Positions 1 to 6,192 of a stretch of DNA of 6,192 nucleotides are shown in pieces. The notes below the pieces were generated by a model. That model was not told the origin of the DNA and did no database searches. It saw nothing but the letters and a program-made list of their open reading frames with translations. The position numbers were made by a program, and so were the translations under genes. Origin of the DNA: Candidatus Poseidoniia archaeon (GTDB lineage: Archaea > Thermoplasmatota > Poseidoniia > MGIII > CG-Epi1); contig JAKURS010000056.1 in the NCBI GenBank assembly GCA_022449705.1, positions 1 to 6,192 of the forward strand, given 5' to 3'. Numbering within the stretch: position 1 is the stretch's first letter; each line of letters starts with the position of its first letter.

Positions 1-1
1 C

Positions 2-229
2 AAGTATACGGTGAATGCCATCGTGGTGATGGATGTTGAGGCTGACAGTTGGCCGGCGTGGAAAGATTTAATCATTGCCATTGACCCTGACAGTATCACT
101 ACTTCGGATCTGGAAGTCGCTGTCCTCGAGAATGTCATTCCGGAGTTCACGACGCTGCTGGCACCGATTGTGTCGGTCATCGCTATCGTCTGCTGGAACT
201 ACCGCCGCCGGGAAGCGGCCGGACAGTAG
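2..229 (+). CDS. C-terminal end of a probable surface protein with a PEF-like membrane anchor (5' partial)
   Basis: The reading frame is open to the left edge and gives 75 residues before the TAG stop, so this is probably the tail of a longer gene. A GTG at position 11 could start a 72-residue stand-alone protein, but nothing visible supports it as a true start. The last 30 or so residues have a clear tripartite layout: an I-P-E-F motif, a hydrophobic stretch of about 15 residues (from T-L-L-A-P to I-V-C-W), then N-Y-R-R-R-E. This resembles archaeal C-terminal anchors of the PEF-CTERM kind, which some archaea process with archaeosortases and others keep as a simple membrane anchor. The part before it is acidic and has no domain I recognise. 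If the reading is right, the protein body lies outside the cell with the arginines inside. The body of the gene and its function are out of view. A tail-anchored small protein is the alternative. Confidence 0.6.
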   Translation, partial: KYTVNAIVVMDVEADSWPAWKDLIIAIDPDSITTSDLEVAVLENVIPEFTTLLAPIVSVIAIVCWNYRRREAAGQ

Positions 230-251
230 CCTTTAACTGGTTCGGGATAAC

Positions 252-257
252 AGGGAG
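252..257 (+). promoter_or_regulatory. Ribosome binding site of cdc48
   Basis: AGGGAG lies 3 nt before the ATG at 261. It is purine-rich and partly complementary to the archaeal 16S 3' end, with rather short spacing. It supports 261 as the start, which also gives the normal N-terminus for the family. Confidence 0.5.
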
Positions 258-260
258 AAC

Positions 261-2492
261 ATGGGAACCGAGAGCGTTACGCTGAAGGTGGCTGAGGCGC
301 TGCAGGACGAGGTCGGCTACGGACGTGGCCGGCTGGACACGCCGACGCGTACCGAGCTTGGCCTCTCCATCGGGGATATTATCGAGGTGCGAGGCCGCCG
401 CCGCGAGCCGACTGTCGCCATTGTCTGGCGCGCACGGACCGAGGATGAGGGCAAGGGCATCATCCGCATCGACGGGCTGATTCGCAACAACGCGCGGGTG
501 AACCTGGGCGACAAGGTCGAAGTCCGCAAGGCGCAGGTGCGTCCGGCGCAGAAGGTGGTGCTGGCGCCGCTGCTCGAGCAGCAGTCGGGCCGCGTCCAGT
601 TCGGGCCGGGAATCGAGGAAATCATCCTGCGCGGACTCAACCGGCGTCCGCTGACCAAGGGCGACGTGGTCGTGATTCCGGGGCTGACGCTGATGGGCGG
701 CCGGCTGCCGTTCGCGGTGACCAACGTGCAGCCCAAGGGCATCGTGCAGATTCAGGCCGAAACCACGCTGCAGGTGCTGGAGGAGCCGGTCAAGGAAGAA
801 GAGCTGATGACGACCGGCGTGTTCTACGAGGACATCGGCGGGCTGAAGGAGGAAATCCGCAAGGTGCGCGAGATGATAGAGCTGCCGCTGAAGCACCCCG
901 AGCTGTTCGAGGCGCTCGGCATCGACCCACCCAAGGGGGTGCTGCTCTACGGTCCCCCCGGCACCGGCAAGACGCTGCTGGCGAAGGCGGTGTCGAACGA
1001 GTCGGGCGCACATTTCATTGGCATCCAGGGTCCGGAAATCATGAACAAGTACTACGGCGAGTCTGAAGCACATTTGCGGCAGAAGTTCGAAGAGGCCGAG
1101 GCGAACTCCCCCTCGATTGTCTTTATCGACGAGCTTGACTCCATTGCTTCCAAGCGGGAGGAGACGCAGGGCGAGGTCGAGCGGCGCGTCGTCGCGCAGC
1201 TGCTGACGCTGATGGACGGGCTGCAGGCGCGCGGACAGGTTATCGTGATTGCCGCGACCAACCGTCCTAACGCGATTGACCCTGCTTTGCGGCGGCCCGG
1301 CCGCTTTGACCGTGAAATCGAGATCGGCATCCCCGACTACGAAGGCCGGCGCGAAATCCTGCAGGTCCACACGCGCGGCATGCCCCTCGAGCGCGACGAG
1401 GAGGGTGCCTGGAAGGATCTGGAGCACTTTGCCGAGATTACGCACGGCTTCGTCGGGGCAGATATGGCGGCGCTGGCGCGCGAGGCGGCGATGAGCGCGT
1501 TGCGGCGCTACCTGCCGGAGATTGACCTGGACGAGCCGCTGCCGCCCAAGCTGCTGCAGGAGATGGAGGTCACGACCGACGATTTCAAGGAAGCGTTCAA
1601 GGACGTCGAGCCGTCGGCGCTGCGCGAGGTGATGGTCGAAATAGCGAAGGTCGCCTGGTCGCAGGTAGGTGGCCTCGAGCTTGTTAAACAACAGCTGCGC
1701 GAGGCGGTCGAGTGGCCGCTCACCAACCCGGCTGGCTTCGAGCGGCTCGGCATCACTCCGCCGCGTGGTATCCTGCTATACGGGCCGCCCGGCACGGGGA
1801 AGACGTTGCTGGCCAAGGCGATTGCGACCGAGGCGGAAGCTAACTTCATCGCCATCAAGGGCCCCGAGGTAATGTCAAAGTGGGTTGGCGAGTCTGAGAA
1901 GCGGCTGCGCGAAGTCTTCCGCAAGGCGAAGCAGGTGGCACCCTGCATCGTGTTCCTGGATGAGCTGGACGCGCTGGCGCCGCCGCGTGGCGGCGGCGGT
2001 GACAGCCGCGCCAGCGACCGGCTGGTGGACCAGCTGCTGACCAGCATGGACGGGCTGGAGAGCATGGAGGGCGTTGTGGTTATCGGCGCTACCAACCGCC
2101 CCGAAATCATTGACCCGGCGCTGCTGCGCCCCGGCCGTTTCGACCGGCTACTGCTGGTGCACGCGCCAGACCTGGAGGCCCGCCTGGCGATTCTGGAAAT
2201 CCACACCGCCGACATGCCGCTGGAAAAGGTCGACCTGAAGCGGCTGGCGAAGCAGACCGACGGCTACTCGGGGGCGGACCTGGAGGGCATCGTGCGCGAG
2301 GCGGGGATGCTGGCGCTGCGCGAGGACCCGGAAGCGGTCCGGGTGACGCAGGCGCAGTTCGCGCAGGCGCTGGAGGTTGTACCTCCCTCGATAACTGACG
2401 ATACGGTCAAATACTACGAACAGCTCGGACGGCAACTCATGAAGCGTGGCCGGGGCTCCGGGCGCCGCAGCGAGGACGACCTCTACACCTAG
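261..2492 (+). CDS. cdc48: Cdc48/VAT-type AAA+ ATPase (protein unfoldase)
   Basis: This 743-residue protein is the archaeal counterpart of p97/Cdc48, a hexameric cytoplasmic ATPase that unfolds proteins by threading them through its pore. Its length matches Thermoplasma VAT. Residues 1 to about 183 are the N-domain (double-psi barrel, then beta-clam), opening with the family pattern K-V-A-E-A. D1 starts near 187: Walker A GPPGTGKT 231-238 (K237), Walker B IVFIDE 286-291, sensor-1 N334, arginine fingers R345 and R348, pore loop K-Y-Y-G 263-266. D2: Walker A 508-515 (K514), Walker B IVFLDE 563-568, sensor-1 N612, arginine fingers R623 and R626, pore loop K-W-V-G 540-543. All key catalytic residues are present in both rings, so both should be active. 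The tail is basic, then ends D-D-L-Y-T, which fits the HbYX rule (hydrophobic-Tyr-any) for docking on the 20S proteasome. The gene begins 31 nt after the surface-protein gene and is followed 2 nt later by the PRC-barrel gene, so the two are probably cotranscribed. Confidence 0.97.
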   Translation: MGTESVTLKVAEALQDEVGYGRGRLDTPTRTELGLSIGDIIEVRGRRREPTVAIVWRARTEDEGKGIIRIDGLIRNNARVNLGDKVEVRKAQVRPAQKVVLAPLLEQQSGRVQFGPGIEEIILRGLNRRPLTKGDVVVIPGLTLMGGRLPFAVTNVQPKGIVQIQAETTLQVLEEPVKEEELMTTGVFYEDIGGLKEEIRKVREMIELPLKHPELFEALGIDPPKGVLLYGPPGTGKTLLAKAVSNESGAHFIGIQGPEIMNKYYGESEAHLRQKFEEAEANSPSIVFIDELDSIASKREETQGEVERRVVAQLLTLMDGLQARGQVIVIAATNRPNAIDPALRRPGRFDREIEIGIPDYEGRREILQVHTRGMPLERDEEGAWKDLEHFAEITHGFVGADMAALAREAAMSALRRYLPEIDLDEPLPPKLLQEMEVTTDDFKEAFKDVEPSALREVMVEIAKVAWSQVGGLELVKQQLREAVEWPLTNPAGFERLGITPPRGILLYGPPGTGKTLLAKAIATEAEANFIAIKGPEVMSKWVGESEKRLREVFRKAKQVAPCIVFLDELDALAPPRGGGGDSRASDRLVDQLLTSMDGLESMEGVVVIGATNRPEIIDPALLRPGRFDRLLLVHAPDLEARLAILEIHTADMPLEKVDLKRLAKQTDGYSGADLEGIVREAGMLALREDPEAVRVTQAQFAQALEVVPPSITDDTVKYYEQLGRQLMKRGRGSGRRSEDDLYT

Positions 2493-2494
2493 GC

Positions 2495-2728
2495 ATGGAA
2501 ATCAGGCTGAGCGACCTGCAGGGAAAGGAAATCACCACTTTCACCGGCGAGCGGCTTGGACATATCAAGGACCTGATCCTGGAATCGACCACCGGGGAGC
2601 TGCAGACGCTGGTCATTGATTCTGACGGCTTTGCTCCGGAGGGCCATGAACTGGATGACGAAGGGCTGCTGAACATCCCCTTCGGCGCGGTGCGGTCGGT
2701 CAAGGACATGGTCATGGTACAGCTGTGA
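2495..2728 (+). CDS. Small PRC-barrel domain protein
   Basis: The 77-residue protein is a single PRC-barrel domain with nothing added. Visible signs are the opening E-I-R-L-S-D-L-Q-G-K-E, the turn T-G-E-R-L-G-H-I-K-D-L, the strand L-Q-T-L-V-I-D, and the closing I-P-F-G-A-V-R-S-V-K-D. The domain is a small beta-barrel named after the photosynthetic reaction centre H subunit. It is widespread in archaea as stand-alone proteins of this size. Some haloarchaeal relatives (CdpB proteins) take part in FtsZ/SepF-based cell division; others are linked to RNA processing or are unassigned. The start lies 2 nt after the cdc48 stop with no good ribosome binding site, which suggests translational coupling to cdc48. 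Its own stop overlaps the start of the next gene. There is no signal peptide or membrane segment. The fold assignment is firm; the function is open. Confidence 0.85.
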   Translation: MEIRLSDLQGKEITTFTGERLGHIKDLILESTTGELQTLVIDSDGFAPEGHELDDEGLLNIPFGAVRSVKDMVMVQL

Positions 2729-2910
2729 ATCGCGACCGGCTGACCGCGAGTCTCTACTTCCTGCTGATTCCGCTGGCGCTCGCCTTCTGGGTTGGCTGGA
2801 GCTATCGCTTTAGCGTCTGGAACGATATTGGCCTCTACGCTGTGCTGGTAGTGATGCTCGGCTTCGGCCTGCTCGGCAGCTATGTTTACGGGCGTGCACG
2901 TCAATCTTAA
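2725..2910 (+). CDS. Small two-helix membrane protein, function unknown
   Basis: The 61-residue protein starts with GTG inside the PRC-barrel stop (GTGA overlap, 4 nt), a layout typical of translational coupling. It contains two hydrophobic segments, about residues 10-28 and 36-55, separated by a short loop (R-F-S-V-W-N-D-I). The first seven residues include two arginines and the C-terminus is basic (G-R-A-R-Q-S), so both ends probably face the cytoplasm. I do not recognise a family. It might recruit the PRC-barrel protein, or Cdc48, to the membrane, but that is inference from gene order only. Codon use matches its neighbours, and the start overlap argues that it is a real gene and not a chance frame. 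Confidence 0.7.
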   Translation: MNRDRLTASLYFLLIPLALAFWVGWSYRFSVWNDIGLYAVLVVMLGFGLLGSYVYGRARQS

Positions 2911-2913
2911 ATA
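2906..2913 (+). promoter_or_regulatory. Archaeal TATA box for the pyrophosphatase gene
   Basis: CTTAAATA matches the archaeal TATA consensus YTTAWATA exactly, and it is A+T rich in an otherwise GC-rich window. It overlaps the TAA stop of the two-helix membrane gene. From the usual archaeal spacing, transcription would start around 2932-2938, leaving a 5' leader of about 60 nt. I see no strong purine-rich BRE element upstream. Confidence 0.5.
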
Positions 2914-2994
2914 GGTCCGGTTTCTCCGCCGCCGTCCTCCACGGGAGTCAGGCTGTTTTTCGACGATAGATGACGCCTTTTGGGTGCTTTAGAA
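2911..2994 (+). other. Intergenic leader between the cdc48 cluster and the pyrophosphatase gene
   Basis: This is the only sizeable non-coding gap in the window. It holds the end of the TATA box, a weak 4-bp hairpin (CTCC/GGAG, 2937-2947, loop ACG) and a run of five T at 2956-2960. The T run could help end transcripts reading through from the cdc48 cluster, but it is short. GGTG at 2983-2986, 8 nt before the ATG at 2995, could pair with the 16S 3' end as a ribosome binding site. I see no riboswitch-like fold. Confidence 0.4.
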
Positions 2995-5069
<2,075 letters not shown>

Positions 5070-5073
<4 letters not shown>

Positions 5074-5099
5074 GCCCCCCCAGCTATCACGAGGCCTGA
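5070..5099 (+). other. Possible nine-codon coupling mini-ORF between hppA and rpo7
   Basis: An ATG overlaps the hppA stop (ATGA). It runs nine codons (M-S-P-P-S-Y-H-E-A) to a TGA that directly abuts the rpo7 ATG. Such a frame could keep ribosomes moving from hppA into rpo7. It could equally be chance in a 26-nt spacer, and the peptide itself looks meaningless. Confidence 0.25.
5091..5094 (+). promoter_or_regulatory. Ribosome binding site of rpo7
   Basis: GAGG lies 5 nt before the ATG at 5100. It matches the core of the archaeal Shine-Dalgarno sequence and supports that start, which gives the normal Rpo7 N-terminus. Confidence 0.5.
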
Positions 5100-5660
5100 A
5101 TGTACTATATCCACACCCGGGAAGACATGGTCCGCATCCCCCCCGACCGGCTGGGGGAAGACCTAGGCAAGCTGACCCTCGAGCTGGCGCGCCAGGTCTT
5201 CGAAGGGCGGATGGGGCCGGACCAGAAACTGGTCGTGCTGATTACCAAGCTCAAGCTGAATGGCGACAGCCGTGTGGTCCACGGCGATGGTGCGGTCTAC
5301 CAGCCTGTGCGTATGCAGATGCTGCTTTTCGACATCCGGATGCAGGAGGTTATTGAGGGGCTGGTCGACCAGGTGGTCGATTACGGCGCCTTCGTCAGGT
5401 TCGGACCGCTTGACGGGCTGCTGCACGTTTCGCAAATCCTGGACGACCATATGGACCCTGACGTGGGCGGCCAGCGCATGGTTGGCAAGGAGACCAAGCG
5501 CGAGATGTGTGTGGGCGACCGCCTCCGTAGCCGTATTGTGACTATTTCGCTCAACGAGGTTTCACCGCGCGAGTCCAAGATTGGTCTTACGATGCGGCAG
5601 CCCGGCCTGGGCAAGCTGGAATGGATTGATGAAGACAACGCCAGGGAGGCGGAGGCCTGA
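5100..5660 (+). CDS. rpo7: DNA-directed RNA polymerase subunit Rpo7 (RpoE1)
   Basis: Rpo7 pairs with Rpo4 to form the stalk of archaeal RNA polymerase, which binds emerging RNA and aids promoter opening and elongation; it corresponds to eukaryotic Rpb7. The 186 residues match the family length. The N-terminal tip domain (about 1-80) starts with the typical M-Y-Y-I-H-T-R-E-D and R-I-P-P-D-R-L-G. The S1-type RNA-binding domain follows at about 82-166, with [25 protein letters not shown] and the closing [17 protein letters not shown]. The last dozen residues are acidic. The gene starts 26 nt after hppA and its TGA overlaps the spt4 ATG by one base. An rpo7-spt4-DUF359 order is common in archaea, so this is a conserved operon. 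Whether it is transcribed with hppA is not clear, as the spacer has no evident promoter. Confidence 0.96.
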   Translation: MYYIHTREDMVRIPPDRLGEDLGKLTLELARQVFEGRMGPDQKLVVLITKLKLNGDSRVVHGDGAVYQPVRMQMLLFDIRMQEVIEGLVDQVVDYGAFVRFGPLDGLLHVSQILDDHMDPDVGGQRMVGKETKREMCVGDRLRSRIVTISLNEVSPRESKIGLTMRQPGLGKLEWIDEDNAREAEA

Positions 5661-5851
5661 TGTTTGCGTGCAAGGAGTGCCACCAGATTCTGGAGCAGAA
5701 GGACGGGCACAACTGCCCCTCCGGCGTCCGCGAACCGGGCATCTCGCGCGAGTGGCAGGGCTTTGTCGAAGTTATCGACCCGGCCAAGTCGCAGCTGGCG
5801 CAGGAGCTCGGCATCCGCACGCCCGGGCGCTACGCCTTGCGTGTGCGCTGA
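5660..5851 (+). CDS. spt4: Transcription elongation factor Spt4 (RpoE2), with an incomplete zinc site
   Basis: Spt4 is a small zinc-ribbon protein that binds the NGN domain of Spt5 and helps RNA polymerase elongate processively. The 63-residue length is normal. The family core is present: S-R-E-W-Q-G-F-V-E-V-I-D-P, then K-S-Q-L-A-Q-E-L-G-I and the terminal P-G-R-Y-A-L-R-V-R. The first zinc knuckle is intact (C4-x2-C7). The second, normally C-P-x-C-G, reads C19-P-S-G22, so the fourth cysteine is missing (codon GGC at 5723). H17 or H8 could supply a fourth ligand, or the zinc site may be weakened. The ATG overlaps the rpo7 stop by one base (TGATG), and the stop overlaps the next gene in the same way, so translation of the three genes is probably coupled. 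Confidence 0.92.
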   Translation: MFACKECHQILEQKDGHNCPSGVREPGISREWQGFVEVIDPAKSQLAQELGIRTPGRYALRVR

Positions 5852-6192
5852 TGTATTGCATGCCCCCCGAGATGGCAGCCGAACTTGCGCAGCCCATGGG
5901 GGCACTGCTTGCCGCACCGCCGCAGTCGTTGCGCGCGAGTCGCTGCATCGTCACGGTCGGCGACCGTACCACGCTCACGGTCGCACACGAGGTATGCCAG
6001 CCTCACCTCGCCATAATTGACTTCAAGACACGGCGGCACGCCCGTATTTCTGCCAACGAACGTGCGACACTCGAAGCCATCTGTGCTGAGCGCGTTCTGC
6101 GCGTCAGCAATCCTGCAGGTGGAATCACGCGCGAACTTTGGGACGCGGTGGCGTCGACTGCGGAACAGCGAACGCGCACCCGCATCGAGGTC
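5851..6192 (+). CDS. GTP-dependent dephospho-CoA kinase, DUF359 family (3' partial)
   Basis: The frame stays open to the right edge, giving the first 114 residues. The archaeal enzyme uses GTP to phosphorylate the 3'-hydroxyl of dephospho-CoA, the last step of coenzyme A synthesis, and is unrelated to bacterial CoaE. Family marks in order are P-E-M-A-A-E-L-A-Q-P-M-G-A-L-L near the start, V-T-V-G-D-R-T-T about 35-42, I-I-D-F-K-T-R-R about 55-62, and V-S-N-P-A-G-G-I-T-R-E-L about 86-97. The visible part ends at R-I-E-V, just where the conserved D-G-E-E-D-L motif would follow in the missing part. The ATG at 5851 overlaps the spt4 stop (TGATG). A second ATG at 5860 gives an equally typical N-terminus, and neither has a clear ribosome binding site. 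In other archaea ribosomal protein genes S24e and S27ae often come next, which I would expect beyond the edge. Confidence 0.9.
   Translation, partial: MYCMPPEMAAELAQPMGALLAAPPQSLRASRCIVTVGDRTTLTVAHEVCQPHLAIIDFKTRRHARISANERATLEAICAERVLRVSNPAGGITRELWDAVASTAEQRTRTRIEV

Noticed and set aside
231..238. TATA-like CTTTAACT upstream of cdc48
   Set aside because: It is a poor match to the archaeal box. At 23 nt before the ATG it would imply a leaderless transcript, which fits badly with the purine-rich site at 252-257.
183..1691. 502-codon open frame on the - strand opposite cdc48
   Set aside because: The + strand frame is an unmistakable Cdc48 with every motif. The antisense product is rich in Arg, Leu, His and Gln with no recognisable domain, as expected for the mirror of a GC-rich gene.
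951..1804. Near-repeat DNA around 951-974 and 1782-1804
   Set aside because: These encode the two Walker A motifs of the D1 and D2 ATPase rings. The likeness is due to the ancient domain duplication, not a mobile or regulatory repeat.
2937..2960. Hairpin plus T run as a terminator after the cdc48 cluster
   Set aside because: The stem is only 4 bp and lies 8 nt before a run of five T, too weak to call. It is mentioned only as part of the intergenic description.

Overview
The window reads as a GC-rich archaeal chromosome segment with seven genes, all on the + strand and packed end to end. The archaeal assignment rests on four things: a VAT-type Cdc48 ATPase, the archaeal RNA polymerase subunit Rpo7 followed by Spt4, an archaeal GTP-dependent dephospho-CoA kinase (DUF359 family), and a surface-protein C-terminus with a P-E-F motif, membrane helix and arginine cluster. 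A euryarchaeal or Thermoplasmatota lineage, for example marine Poseidoniales relatives, is my inference. It is not proven by any single gene.

Layout. Positions 2-229 are the 3' end of a probable surface protein. Positions 261-2492 encode Cdc48/VAT, followed 2 nt later by a small PRC-barrel protein (2495-2728), whose stop overlaps the start of a 61-residue two-helix membrane protein (2725-2910). A 70-85 nt gap holds a good archaeal TATA box. Next comes a membrane-embedded ion-pumping pyrophosphatase (2995-5073; a TTG start at 2980 is also possible). A second tight cluster follows: rpo7 (5100-5660), spt4 (5660-5851) and a dephospho-CoA kinase gene (5851 to the window edge). These three are joined by 1-nt TGATG overlaps.

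Functionally the segment is mostly core machinery. It covers ATP-driven protein unfolding, probably feeding the 20S proteasome, ion pumping from pyrophosphate hydrolysis, RNA polymerase stalk and elongation factor, and coenzyme A synthesis. The less ordinary points are a PRC-barrel/membrane-protein pair coupled to cdc48, an Spt4 lacking its fourth zinc-binding cysteine, a nine-codon mini-ORF bridging the pyrophosphatase and rpo7, and the PEF-like surface anchor. I see no mobile element, CRISPR array, tRNA or rRNA. I found no convincing evidence of a wholly new system; the cdc48-PRC-membrane cluster is the closest candidate.
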